Shown here: in pieces, positions 21,013-29,157 of the stretch
How the letters are laid out: each line of letters opens with the position of its first letter
How positions within the stretch are numbered: the stretch's first letter is position 1
Assembly: GCF_037078405.1 (NCBI RefSeq)
Contig: NZ_JAYMGZ010000002.1
Location: 186,001-250,000, forward strand
Source of the DNA: Haloarcula sp. DT43
GTDB lineage: Archaea; Halobacteriota; Halobacteria; Halobacteriales; Haloarculaceae
Direction: 5' to 3'
DNA: 64,000 bases
The notes under the pieces: generated by a model
Databases searched by the model: none
Seen by the model: only the letters and a program-made list of their open reading frames with translations
What the model was told of the DNA's origin: nothing
Translations under genes and position numbers: made by a program

Positions 21013-21183
21013 ATGCCAGAAACCTGTGGTATCTGTGGCGAGACGGTTCCGTTCGACGCCACGGTCCACGCGATGATTCACACTCACGACGAGGCGGGCG
21101 TCATCGACGCGTACGTCTGTCGGGACTGCTACGACGAGCGCCTCGGACCGATGTTCGAGCGGGCTGCGGAGCAGCCGCTCTGA
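21013..21183 (+). CDS. Small two-CxxC putative zinc-finger protein, 56 residues
   Basis: The ATG at 21013 opens a 56-residue frame ending in TGA at 21181. It has CGIC at residues 5-8 and CRDC at about 38-41, with several His between, a spacing suited to one zinc site. Haloarchaea have many such uncharacterised micro-proteins. It lies between the UspA gene and the convergent lysS gene. Codon use is the same GC-rich type as its neighbours, supporting a real gene. Function is unknown. Confidence 0.65.
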   Translation: MPETCGICGETVPFDATVHAMIHTHDEAGVIDAYVCRDCYDERLGPMFERAAEQPL

Positions 21184-21227
21184 AACCACTGGTCCGTGGC
21201 CGTTCGGGCGAGTAGGGGTCGCCTACC

Positions 21228-22865
21228 CTACCCGTTCCGACGGAACCGTTCGACGACGAACTCGCGGTCCAGTTTCGCGATGAAGGTTCCGAGCTGTGGG
21301 CCCTCGGTGTCGTCGAACAGAAGCCGGTAGCCGGCCGAGAAGAACTCGCCGATGTCGATGTCGTTTCGCTTCGCCGTCTCGTAGATTTCGGCCTGAATCG
21401 CCTCGCCGTCGTGGCCCTCGGCGATGAAATCGGCCAGTTCGTCCAGCGCGGCCGCCGTCTCCGCGTCGAAGGACGCGTCGGGCATCTCGGCGCGCTTGAG
21501 TTCGTAGTTGAACTCGTTGTCCGTGCGGCTGGCCCACTCTTGGGCGCGCTCGACGCGGGCGAGTGCCCCTTCGACGGCCCACTCCGGGGCGTCGTCCGGG
21601 ATGTGGCCCTCCTTCCGGGCGATTTGCTCGCGGAGTTCGGGGTCGTCGGTCATCCCGAGTACGGCCGCGAACGTGTATGGGATGCGCACCCGCTCCTCGC
21701 GCGGTTCGTCCACGACCATCGGATAGGCTCGCTCTGCGAGTTCAGCCTCGTCATCGCTCGCGTCCGCCTCACCGAAGTAGCGCCGCTCGAACCGGTCGAA
21801 CTCGTCGACGAGCCGGTCGACGCTCTCGACGGAGAAGTCCCGCTGTTTCCGCGGGTCCTTCACGAAGAAGTACTTGAACACCTCGGGTTCGAGGATATCG
21901 AGCACTTCGTCGACGGTGATGACGTTGCCCGACGACGAGGAGAGCGGCTCGCCGTCGAGCGTGAACCACTCGTACACCATCGGGACCGGTGGCTGGATGT
22001 CGAGCACGTTCTCGGCGATGTCCTCGCCGGAGGGCCAGGAGCCCTCGGCGTGGTCCTTGCCGAAGGGTTCGAAGTCGACGCCCAGAATCTCCCACTGCGC
22101 GGGCCACTCGAACCGCCACGGGAGCTTCCCGTCCCGGAGCGAGGCCGTCCCCTCGTGGCCACAGCCCTCGATGGTCTGGTCGCCGGCCTCGACGTCTTCA
22201 CAGACGTACTCGACTTCGCCGGCGTCGAGGTCGACCGCAGTGACGCCCTCGGTGAGCTTCCCGCATTCGGCACATTGGGGCAGGAACGGGACGTAGTCGT
22301 CGTCGACCTTGTTCTGGTACTCGGCGAGCACGTCACGGGCGCGGTCCGCGCGTTCGAGCACGCGGCGCGTGACCGCCTCGAACTCCCCGTCGGCGTACAG
22401 TTCGGTGTTGGAGACGAACTCGACGTCGACGCCGACGAGATCGGCGCTCTGTTTCAGGAGGGTCGTGAAGTGCGCGCCGTAGGAGTCACAGCAGCCGAAC
22501 GGGTCCGGGATGTCGGTGTACGGTTTCCCGAGATTGCGCCCGAGCGCGCCGGCGTCGACCTCCCCGAGGCCGACGACGTTCCAGTCGAGGTCGGCCAGCT
22601 GGCGGGGAACCGCACGCAGGCGGTCCTTGTCGTCGGCGGTGAACACCTGCCGGACCTCGTGGCCGCGGTCCCGCAGGGCCTCGGCGACGTAGTAGCCCCG
22701 CATTATCTCGTTGAAGTGGCCGATGTGGGGGACCCCGGAGGGCGAGACGCCGCCCTTGACGACGATGGGCTCCTCGGGGTCGCGCGCCTCGATGGCGTCC
22801 GCGACGGAGTCGGCCCAGAACGCCCGGTCGCTGCCGCGGCCGACCTCGTAGGGGTCTTCCGCCAT
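21228..22865 (-). CDS. lysS: Lysyl-tRNA synthetase, class I type
   Basis: This 545-residue enzyme is the archaeal class I LysRS, unrelated to bacterial class II LysRS. The PHIGH motif is at residues 46-50 and LSSSSGN, a KMSKS variant, is at 308-314. A Cys-rich insertion (CAEC at 198-201, CGH near 235) probably binds zinc. The C-terminal helical domain recognises the anticodon. Its start codon directly abuts the pyrH stop, so the two form a pyrH-lysS operon. Confidence 0.96.
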   Translation of the reverse strand: MAEDPYEVGRGSDRAFWADSVADAIEARDPEEPIVVKGGVSPSGVPHIGHFNEIMRGYYVAEALRDRGHEVRQVFTADDKDRLRAVPRQLADLDWNVVGLGEVDAGALGRNLGKPYTDIPDPFGCCDSYGAHFTTLLKQSADLVGVDVEFVSNTELYADGEFEAVTRRVLERADRARDVLAEYQNKVDDDYVPFLPQCAECGKLTEGVTAVDLDAGEVEYVCEDVEAGDQTIEGCGHEGTASLRDGKLPWRFEWPAQWEILGVDFEPFGKDHAEGSWPSGEDIAENVLDIQPPVPMVYEWFTLDGEPLSSSSGNVITVDEVLDILEPEVFKYFFVKDPRKQRDFSVESVDRLVDEFDRFERRYFGEADASDDEAELAERAYPMVVDEPREERVRIPYTFAAVLGMTDDPELREQIARKEGHIPDDAPEWAVEGALARVERAQEWASRTDNEFNYELKRAEMPDASFDAETAAALDELADFIAEGHDGEAIQAEIYETAKRNDIDIGEFFSAGYRLLFDDTEGPQLGTFIAKLDREFVVERFRRNG

Positions 22866-23552
22866 CTATGCCTCCGGGAGGATTTCGGACCCGTCGAACT
22901 CGCCGTCTTCCACCGCGCGCACGACGCGCTCGGGGTCCGTGCCGTCGAGCACCACCGTTCGGATGCCGGACCGCTGGATGATTTTCGCGGCCAGCAGGTC
23001 GACGGGGGCGCTGCTGCCGGCGTCCATCTCGATGTCGGCGATGACGTCGACGAGTTCGCTCGCGCCGAGTTCGTCGAACCGCGTCGCGTCCTCGTCCTCG
23101 TTCGGGTCGGCGTCGTAGACGCCCGGGACCGACGTGGCGTACACGAGCAGGTCCGCGCCGACGTACTCCGCGAACGCGGCCGCGACGGCGTCGGTGGTCT
23201 GTGCGGCGACGATGCCGCCGAGAACGGGAATGTCCCCCCGGCGGATGGCTTCCCGGCCCTCGTCGTAGCTCTCGGCGGGCGTCGGTGCCGCGCGGTCGTC
23301 CAGGGCGGCGATGAGCAGGCGGCCGTTCAGCCGCGTGACGGAGATGCCCAGCTGGTCGAGTTCGATTTCGTTCGCACCGAGGTCGCGGGCGCTGCCGATG
23401 TAGTCGCGTGCGGTCGGCCCGCCGCCGACGACGGTCCCGAGCGTGTGCCCCTGTGCATCGAGCGACTGGATGGCTTCGGCGTAGTCGGCAACCCGGCCTG
23501 CGTCCAGGTCCGGGGCCAGTACGCTTCCACCGATGGAGACGACGACTTTCAT
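22866..23552 (-). CDS. pyrH: Uridylate kinase (UMP kinase)
   Basis: This 228-residue amino-acid-kinase-family enzyme phosphorylates UMP to UDP. The N-terminus MKVVVSIGGSVLAPDLD holds the phosphate-binding loop and GTVVGGGPTARDY the second Gly-rich loop. DADPNEDEDATRF matches the archaeal UMP kinase nucleotide region. I chose the ATG at 23552, not an upstream in-frame codon at 23576, because the family starts there and a TATA-like box lies 28 bp upstream. It is first in the operon with lysS, with no gap between them. Confidence 0.93.
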   Translation of the reverse strand: MKVVVSIGGSVLAPDLDAGRVADYAEAIQSLDAQGHTLGTVVGGGPTARDYIGSARDLGANEIELDQLGISVTRLNGRLLIAALDDRAAPTPAESYDEGREAIRRGDIPVLGGIVAAQTTDAVAAAFAEYVGADLLVYATSVPGVYDADPNEDEDATRFDELGASELVDVIADIEMDAGSSAPVDLLAAKIIQRSGIRTVVLDGTDPERVVRAVEDGEFDGSEILPEA

Positions 23553-23577
23553 TAGCCCGCCGTAACCGCGATGCACT

Positions 23578-23583
23578 CTTAAG
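23578..23583 (-). promoter_or_regulatory. TATA-like box of pyrH-lysS
   Basis: CTTAAG lies 28 bp before the pyrH ATG on the minus strand. That is the spacing of a leaderless haloarchaeal transcript, and it supports the shorter pyrH start. Confidence 0.45.
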
Positions 23584-23585
23584 GG

Positions 23586-23906
23586 TTGTCAAGGCCGCTG
23601 GGCGCGCTCTTCGTAGTCAGTGCTTTCCGCGTTGGTCGGCGGTGGAACCGCCCGTCTGACGGGTGGCCGACGCGCTGACGCGCGTCTGACGGACCCGGCG
23701 AACTACCAGCGAGATATGCCGCTTATTGGCCCCGTGGAAGGTGATATCCCTCTTTCACAGACTGTTCAAACCACGCCAGACGAACTGGCTATCTGCGGGA
23801 TGAGAAAGCTTCGTAAAACGTCTAAAAGAATCTCAAACGGTCGTAAAGAATCCGTTTTATCCCGATTTGTCCTGAAAGTGACCGAAGCGACCTGAAGGTT
23901 CCCTCC
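23586..23906. other. Intergenic region with a GC-rich hairpin and an AT-rich tract, no gene seen
   Basis: The 398-bp gap between pyrH (minus) and the next gene (plus) contains no convincing reading frame. A hairpin can form at 23635-23671 (GTCGGC with GCCGAC, around an inner CCCGTC/GACGGG palindrome). The 9-mer GTCTGACGG occurs twice (23654 and 23684). From about 23720 to 23880 the DNA turns AT-rich, unlike the surrounding genes, and could hold regulatory sites or a degraded insertion. Confidence 0.5.
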
Positions 23907-23915
23907 TTTATATAC
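23907..23915 (+). promoter_or_regulatory. TATA box and leader with two Shine-Dalgarno-like sites
   Basis: TTTATATAC is a near-consensus TATA box. Initiation about 25 bp downstream puts GAGGTGA (23939-23945) in a short leader, 5 nt before the ATG at 23951. This is one of the few genes in the window with a strong Shine-Dalgarno site. GGAGG at 23931 lies too far from that ATG but would suit a GTG at 23942. Confidence 0.65.
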
Positions 23916-23950
23916 TCCCGGCGGGGTTACGGAGGAGTGAGGTGACAAAG

Positions 23951-24199
23951 ATGAGCGCTACCGCAACGCCCTCCGGCGAGGAAGAGCCCTCCAAAGAAGA
24001 GCGACTGAAGTCGTTCCTCGCAGAGAAGGCCAGTGACGGCGAGATGTATTTCAAGAGCAAGTTCATCGCTGACGAAGTCGGTCTCTCCCCGAAGGAGATC
24101 GGTGCCCTGATGGTCAAGCTCAAGGACAGCGCGTCCGAGATAAACGTCGAGAAGTGGTCGTACACGAGCGCGACCACCTGGCGCGTCGAACCGGCGTAG
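23951..24199 (+). CDS. Small winged-helix-like haloarchaeal protein (DUF7123-like)
   Basis: This 82-residue protein has a Ser/Glu-rich start and a helix-turn-helix-like core FKSKFIADEVGLSPKEIGAL (about residues 35-55), followed by a basic beta segment ending TTWRVEPA. I recall this as a conserved haloarchaeal family of unknown function (DUF7123). A DNA- or RNA-binding role is inferred from the HTH-like region only. The ATG is fixed by a GAGGTGA site 5 nt upstream. A consensus TATA box suggests strong expression. Confidence 0.75.
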   Translation: MSATATPSGEEEPSKEERLKSFLAEKASDGEMYFKSKFIADEVGLSPKEIGALMVKLKDSASEINVEKWSYTSATTWRVEPA

Positions 24200-24290
24200 G
24201 CGACTGGTCCCCGCGTACAGTTCTGTGAGCACCTGCCATCCGCGTGACCGGTCGCGGAGTATTTGTGCGCCCATCGTTTACGAGTAGCCG

Positions 24291-25499
24291 ATGAGTGGTC
24301 CCGCCGCCGACCCGCCGTCGCCCGACCGACTGGCCGGCGTGTTCTCCGTCTCGTCAGTGCAACGGACCGGCGAGACCGTCGAGTACATCGGCGACCCGCT
24401 GGTGCCGCCTGACGCCGTGGCCGAGCAGGTCCGGCCGGTGTTCCGACAGCAGGGCTACGACGTTCGGCTCGAACCGCTTGGCTCCGCGAGCAACGGCGGG
24501 ACGACCGTCGTCGTTGACCCGGGCGACAGCGGTCTCGGGGTTCCGCGCACGCGTTCGGACGGATACGCGCTGGTAGCGGAGCCGGTCGACACGGACGCCG
24601 GCGTCCCGTGGCTCAACATCGGGCTGCTGCTGGCGACTATCGCCTCGACGCTGTACGTCGGGGCGAGCGCCTGGTACTACATCCCGGTCGCCGAGGCCCC
24701 GCTTCGCATCTTCGAGGCCTGGCCGTTCGTCGTGGCGATGCTGGGCGTGCTCGGCATCCACGAACTGGGCCATTACGCCGCGGCCCGCTACCACGGCGTC
24801 GACGTGACGCTCCCGTATTTCATCCCGTTCCCCTCGTACCTGGGGACGATGGGGGCGGTCATCAACATCCGCGGGCGTATCCCCGACCGGACCGCGCTGT
24901 TCGACATCGGCGTCGCCGGCCCGCTGGCCGGCCTCGTCGCGACGACGGTCGTCACGGTCGTCGGCCTCTCGATAGACCCGATTACCGTCCCGGAACGCGT
25001 GGCAAACAGCGACACCGGCGTCCTCATCACGTTCAACTATCCGCTGCTGTTCCAGGCGCTCGAGGCGCTCGTGAACGCGCTGGGACTCGGGAGCGAGATC
25101 GGCCCCGGCGAATCGGTCCACCCAATCGTGTTCGCCGGCTGGGCCGGGATGTTCTTCACGTTCCTGAACCTCCTCCCCGTGGGGCAACTCGACGGCGGCC
25201 ACATCGTGCGGTCCATCGTCGGACAGCGACAGGAAACTGTCGCGGCCGCGGTGCCCGGCGCGCTGTTTGCGCTCGCCGGCTACCTGTATTTCACCCGCGA
25301 CCCGCCGCCGGTCGGCTTCGGGGCCTGGGGGCTGTGGGTGTTCTGGGGCCTGTTCGCCACCGGGCTCGCGTATGCGGGGCCCGCCAGACCGACGGTGGAC
25401 GCGGCGCTGGACCGCCGCCGGGCGCTGCTGGGGCTGTGTACCTTCCTGCTGGGACTTGCCTGTTTCACCCCGGTCCCGTTCGAAATCAGCGCCGTGTGA
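24291..25499 (+). CDS. Site-2-type membrane metalloprotease (M50)
   Basis: This 402-residue protease has an N-terminal soluble region of about 105 residues, then six or seven membrane helices. The zinc motif HELGH is near residue 158 (GVLGIHELGHYAAARYHG) and the second motif LLPVGQLDGGH near residue 300. It lacks the PDZ insertion of the M50 protein at 18197 and belongs to the compact archaeal S2P group. It probably cleaves membrane-anchored regulators; the substrate is unknown. It is convergent with thiL, separated by 20 bp and a T5 run. Confidence 0.9.
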   Translation: MSGPAADPPSPDRLAGVFSVSSVQRTGETVEYIGDPLVPPDAVAEQVRPVFRQQGYDVRLEPLGSASNGGTTVVVDPGDSGLGVPRTRSDGYALVAEPVDTDAGVPWLNIGLLLATIASTLYVGASAWYYIPVAEAPLRIFEAWPFVVAMLGVLGIHELGHYAAARYHGVDVTLPYFIPFPSYLGTMGAVINIRGRIPDRTALFDIGVAGPLAGLVATTVVTVVGLSIDPITVPERVANSDTGVLITFNYPLLFQALEALVNALGLGSEIGPGESVHPIVFAGWAGMFFTFLNLLPVGQLDGGHIVRSIVGQRQETVAAAVPGALFALAGYLYFTRDPPPVGFGAWGLWVFWGLFATGLAYAGPARPTVDAALDRRRALLGLCTFLLGLACFTPVPFEISAV

Positions 25500-25519
25500 C
25501 CGTCACTGGCGGCCCTTTT

Positions 25520-26386
25520 TCAGTGTGAGTACCCCCGGTCCGGGAGCGACTCACCGTCCAGCGTCACGCCGCCATCGGTGACCGTCCCGATTCGGTGGAG
25601 CGGGCAGGGGACGGCTTCCTCGGCCTCGGGAACGGCGGACTCGGGCATCGTACAGACCAGTTCGAAGTCCTCTCCGAAGAACACCCCCAGCTCTCTGCGT
25701 TCCCGTTCGTCCGCTGCGACCGCGTCGACTTGTTCGTCGATGGGCAGTGGCTCCTCGATAGCGAACCCACAGCCGCTGGCCTCGGCCAACTGGTGCAGCG
25801 AGCGGGCCAGCCCGTCGCTGGAGTCCATCATCGCCGTGGCGTGCGGTCGGAGCGCGACGCCCGCACGGACGCGAGGCTCGAACCGGAAGAGGTCGTTCGC
25901 CCCGTCAGTCTCTCCCCGGTCGAACAGTTCGAGGGCGGCGGCCGACCGGCCGAGCGTTCCGGTGACACAGACAGCGTCGCCGGGCGTCGCGCCCGAGCGG
26001 CGGACCGGGTCAGCGGCCGTGCCGATGGCCGTCGTGGCGACGGTGAACTCGTCGTGGGCGTCCAGGTCGCCGCCGACGTACTCCGCGCCGACCGCGTGAC
26101 ACACGTCCTGTGCCCCGTCGACGAACGCCGCGAGTTCCTCGGGCTCGAACGACGGTGCGCCGTAGGCGGCCACCGCGGCGGTCGCGTCGGCCCCCATGGC
26201 GGCCACGTCCGACAGCGAGGCCCCGACGGCCCGCCAGCCGGCCGTGTAGCGGGTCGTCCCCGCCGGGAAGTCCGTCTTCTCGTGGAGCATGTCCGTCGTG
26301 ATGACCTGCCCGTCCACGACGGCGCAGTCGTCGCCCGCGTCCGGGAGCCGGTCGGCGAGGTCGGCGAGTGCAGCCCGCTCGTCCAT
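25520..26386 (-). CDS. thiL: Thiamine-monophosphate kinase
   Basis: This 288-residue enzyme makes thiamine diphosphate from thiamine monophosphate. It belongs to the PurM/ThiL fold: GDDCAVVDGQVITTDMLHEKTDF near the start, then SLSDVAAMGADATAAVAA, and MDSSDGLARSLHQLAEAS in the second half, with the metal- and ATP-binding Asp residues in place. I chose the ATG at 26386 (MDERAALADLADRL), since the upstream 32 codons are atypical. It is divergent from the flippase-like gene with only 96 bp between, so the promoters must be packed closely. Confidence 0.92.
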   Translation of the reverse strand: MDERAALADLADRLPDAGDDCAVVDGQVITTDMLHEKTDFPAGTTRYTAGWRAVGASLSDVAAMGADATAAVAAYGAPSFEPEELAAFVDGAQDVCHAVGAEYVGGDLDAHDEFTVATTAIGTAADPVRRSGATPGDAVCVTGTLGRSAAALELFDRGETDGANDLFRFEPRVRAGVALRPHATAMMDSSDGLARSLHQLAEASGCGFAIEEPLPIDEQVDAVAADERERRELGVFFGEDFELVCTMPESAVPEAEEAVPCPLHRIGTVTDGGVTLDGESLPDRGYSH

Positions 26387-26482
26387 ACCCGGTCGTCGGT
26401 GCCCCCGGGGCAAAACCCCCCGGGTATCGGCCGCCGGGACAGGGTCGGTGGGTTGAAACCGGAGACTGACAATCCCATCCAC

Positions 26483-27517
26483 ATGGACGGGAACCGGATG
26501 GCGACGGTCGCCGGATTCGCGGCGGCGCTCGCCGTCCTCGCGGGGCTGGTGTGGCTCGTCGGCATCGCCGAGACGCTGGACGCGCTCACGAGGGCTGACC
26601 CGGGGGCGCTGCTCGCCGTCGCGGCCATCGCCGTCCTGTGGCTCGTCTCGTGGGGGCTAGCGCTGTGGACGGTCCTGCGGGCGCTCGGCGCGCCGGTCGC
26701 GCCACACACCGCCGTCCTCGTGTTCGTCGCCGCCGTGTTCTCGAACAACGTCACGCCCTTCGGTCAGGCCGGGGGCGAGCCGGTGAGCGCGTTGCTCATC
26801 TCGGCGGCCGCCGACACCGAGTACGAGACCGGGCTGGCGGCCATCGCCACCGTCGACACGGTCCACTTCCTGCCGTCGGTCGGGTACGCCGTCGTCGGCT
26901 TCACCTTCGTCGCCGCCGGCGCGGTCGAACTGACCCGGAACCTGGCCTTTGCCGCCGGGGCCGTCGCGGCGCTCGCGGTCGGTATCCCTGTCGCCGCCGT
27001 CCTGGGCTGGCGACACCGGTACCGGGTACAGGCGGCGGTCATCCGCGGCGTGGCACCGACCCTGACGGCTCTCTCGCGGGTCGTGCCCCGGTGGTCCCCG
27101 CCGTCGGCGGCGAACATCGAGGCACGCATCGCGGGGTTCTTCTCGGCCATCGAACGCATCGCCACCGACCGACGGACGGTGCTCCAGACCTTCGGCCTCT
27201 CTGCCTTCGGCTGGGCCTGCCTGTCGGCGTCGCTGTGGACCGCGCTGTACGCCGTGGGAACGCCGGTGTCGGCCGAAGTCGTCCTGCTCGTCGTCCCCGT
27301 CGCCAGCATCGCCAGCGTCGTGCCGCTCCCCGGCGGGTCGGGGGCCATTGAGACGGTCCTCGTGACGCTGCTGGTCTCGGCGGCCCCGGTTCCGGCCGCC
27401 CTCGCCACCTCGGCGGTGCTGGTCCACCGCGTCGGGAGCTACCTGCTGCCGACGATTGTCGGCGGCGGCGTCGCCGCCGCACTCGGCGTCGACCGCGCCG
27501 CGTCGCCCCCGGAGTGA
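26483..27517 (+). CDS. Integral membrane protein of the UPF0104/LPG-synthase-like flippase family
   Basis: This 344-residue protein has about eight membrane helices. Family marks are NNVTPFGQAGGEP near residue 92 (compare NxxTPxxxGGE) and PLPGGSGAIETVL near residue 285. Such proteins (AglD/UPF0104 and lysylphosphatidylglycerol synthase TM regions) are linked to polyprenyl-lipid or glycolipid translocation, and AglD in Haloferax is a related glycosyltransferase with this domain. Here only the membrane domain is present, with no glycosyltransferase. The substrate cannot be inferred. Confidence 0.8.
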   Translation: MDGNRMATVAGFAAALAVLAGLVWLVGIAETLDALTRADPGALLAVAAIAVLWLVSWGLALWTVLRALGAPVAPHTAVLVFVAAVFSNNVTPFGQAGGEPVSALLISAAADTEYETGLAAIATVDTVHFLPSVGYAVVGFTFVAAGAVELTRNLAFAAGAVAALAVGIPVAAVLGWRHRYRVQAAVIRGVAPTLTALSRVVPRWSPPSAANIEARIAGFFSAIERIATDRRTVLQTFGLSAFGWACLSASLWTALYAVGTPVSAEVVLLVVPVASIASVVPLPGGSGAIETVLVTLLVSAAPVPAALATSAVLVHRVGSYLLPTIVGGGVAAALGVDRAASPPE

Positions 27518-27592
27518 CGCGCTTCCCGAAGTGCATCATCGCCGGCCTGCGGGCGAGTGAACGGTTCACGACCGCCGACTGCGAACGACGCG

Positions 27593-27598
27593 TTTAAA
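27593..27598 (+). promoter_or_regulatory. TATA box of rps19e
   Basis: TTTAAA, centred 28 bp before the rps19e ATG, is a consensus box with leaderless spacing. Confidence 0.7.
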
Positions 27599-27623
27599 TG
27601 ACGGCGACGGAAAGGAATCTGCA

Positions 27624-28085
27624 ATGGCTACACTCTACGACGTTCCCCCCGAGGAACTCATCGAGGCACTCACGGAGACGCTCGCAGACGAAGACGACAT
27701 CGAAGCGCCGGACTGGGCCGAGTACACGAAGACCGGCGTCGACCGCGAACTCCCACCCGAGCAGGAGGACTTCTGGGCGCGACGCGCCGCCAGCCTCCTC
27801 CGGAAGGTCGCCGTCGACGGCCCCGTCGGCGTCAACACCCTCCGCTCCGAATACGGTTCCTCGAAGCAGGGGACGACCCGCTACCGCGTCCGCCCCCACC
27901 AGAAGGCCGAGGGCTCGGGCAACATCATCCGGACGGCGCTCCAGCAGCTCGAAGACGCCGGCTACGTCGAGACCAGCGAGAACGACGGCCGCCGCGTCAC
28001 CGGCGAGGGTCGCAGCCTCCTCGACGACACCGCGGGCGACCTCCTGACGGAACTCGACCGTCCGGAACTCGAGCGCTACGCGTAA
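27624..28085 (+). CDS. rps19e: 30S ribosomal protein S19e
   Basis: This 153-residue S19e protein has the conserved opening MATLYDVPPEELIEALTETL and the RNA-binding segment GPVGVNTLRSEYGSSKQGTT, followed by HQKAEGSGNIIRTALQQLED. The gene is found in archaea and eukaryotes only and acts in small-subunit assembly. A PDCD5-like gene follows 85 bp downstream, the same order as in many archaea. Confidence 0.97.
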   Translation: MATLYDVPPEELIEALTETLADEDDIEAPDWAEYTKTGVDRELPPEQEDFWARRAASLLRKVAVDGPVGVNTLRSEYGSSKQGTTRYRVRPHQKAEGSGNIIRTALQQLEDAGYVETSENDGRRVTGEGRSLLDDTAGDLLTELDRPELERYA

Positions 28086-28170
28086 CTGACGCCTTTTCGC
28101 CGCTCTCTGTGGTCCCGTAGCCCCCGCTCCGAAATCGTTTTCCGGCCGACACCAGTACATTCGTACAACT

Positions 28171-28515
28171 ATGAGTGGCGACCCCAGCGAGGAGGAACTC
28201 GAAGAACTCCGGCAGCAGAAGATGGAGCAGCTCAAGGAACAGCAGGGCGGCGAGGACGAGGCCCAGGAAGCGGCCCAACAGCAGGCCGAGGCCCAGAAGC
28301 AAGCGGTCCTCAAGCAGAACCTCACCGACGGCGCGCGAAAGCGGCTCAACACGGTCAAGATGTCCAAGCCGCAGGTCGGCGAGCAGATAGAACAGCAGGT
28401 CGTCGCGCTGGCGCGAAGCGGCCGCGTCCAGGGCCAGATAGACGAGGACCAGATGAAAGAGCTCCTCTCGGAGCTGACGCCCGACTCGAAGAGTTTCGAC
28501 ATCAAGCGCCGCTAG
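28171..28515 (+). CDS. DNA-binding protein of the PDCD5/TFAR19 family
   Basis: This 114-residue protein has a charged N-terminal helix rich in Gln/Glu ([20 protein letters not shown]) and a compact three-helix core ([20 protein letters not shown]), the PDCD5 family layout. It ends [10 protein letters not shown], a conserved basic tail. Archaeal members bind DNA in vitro, with an unclear role. It directly follows rps19e, and its stop codon is followed at once by the ATG of the next gene. Confidence 0.9.
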   Translation: MSGDPSEEELEELRQQKMEQLKEQQGGEDEAQEAAQQQAEAQKQAVLKQNLTDGARKRLNTVKMSKPQVGEQIEQQVVALARSGRVQGQIDEDQMKELLSELTPDSKSFDIKRR

Positions 28516-29127
28516 ATGCGCTGTGCCCTGTTGTACAGCGGCGGGAAGGACTCGACGCTGGCGGCGCTCTTGCTCGACCCCTTTTACGACGTGACGCTCG
28601 TCAGCGGCACCTTCGGCGTCAGTGCCGTCGACCCTGCCCGGGAGAGCGCGACAGCCGTGGGCTTCGACCACGCCACGGTCGACCTGGACCCGGACGTGGC
28701 CCGCGACGCCGTCGAGCGGATGCACGACGACGGCTACCCCCGAAACGGTATCCAGCAGGTCCACGAACACGCCGTCGAGCGCGCCGCGGACGGCGACTGG
28801 CTCGCCGCGGGCGACGACCAGTTCGACGCCGTCGCCGACGGCACGCGCCGGGACGACCGGGTGCCGACCGTCGAGCGCCCGCTCGCCCAGAGCGTCGAGG
28901 ACCGTTTCGGCGTGGACTACCTCGCGCCGCTCGCGGGCATCGGCCGCGGCGCTATCGACGCGATGGCCGCCGACCGGCTCGTCGTCGAAAGCGGCCCGAG
29001 CGCCGAGATTCCGAAGGCCGATTACGAGGTCGAGCTACGGGCACTCCTGCGGGAGCGCTACGGCGAGGGTGCCGTGACCGACGTGTTCCCCGACCACACG
29101 CAGTCCCGCGTCCGGGGCCTGCGGTAG
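28516..29127 (+). CDS. PP-loop ATPase-type enzyme (haloarchaeal DUF7411-like)
   Basis: This 203-residue protein begins with a PP-loop ATP-pyrophosphatase motif, LLYSGGKDSTLAA (residues 5-17). Such enzymes adenylate substrates for amidation or thiolation (diphthine amide ligases, tRNA thiolases). Later segments HDDGYPRNGIQQVHEH and WLAAGDDQFDAVADGTRRDD fit a small alpha-hydrolase-like group I remember from haloarchaea, of unknown substrate. It starts immediately after the PDCD5 stop (TAG then ATG), so it is co-translated with rps19e and the PDCD5-like gene. Confidence 0.75.
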   Translation: MRCALLYSGGKDSTLAALLLDPFYDVTLVSGTFGVSAVDPARESATAVGFDHATVDLDPDVARDAVERMHDDGYPRNGIQQVHEHAVERAADGDWLAAGDDQFDAVADGTRRDDRVPTVERPLAQSVEDRFGVDYLAPLAGIGRGAIDAMAADRLVVESGPSAEIPKADYEVELRALLRERYGEGAVTDVFPDHTQSRVRGLR

Positions 29128-29157
29128 CCGCCGGCGGTCCGGGCGCGGCGTCCCCAG

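Noticed and set aside
23586-23906. Small RNA gene in the gap before the DUF7123-like gene
   Set aside because: One good hairpin and an AT-rich tract are present, but there is no serial structure or separate promoter like that of the 56 kb region.
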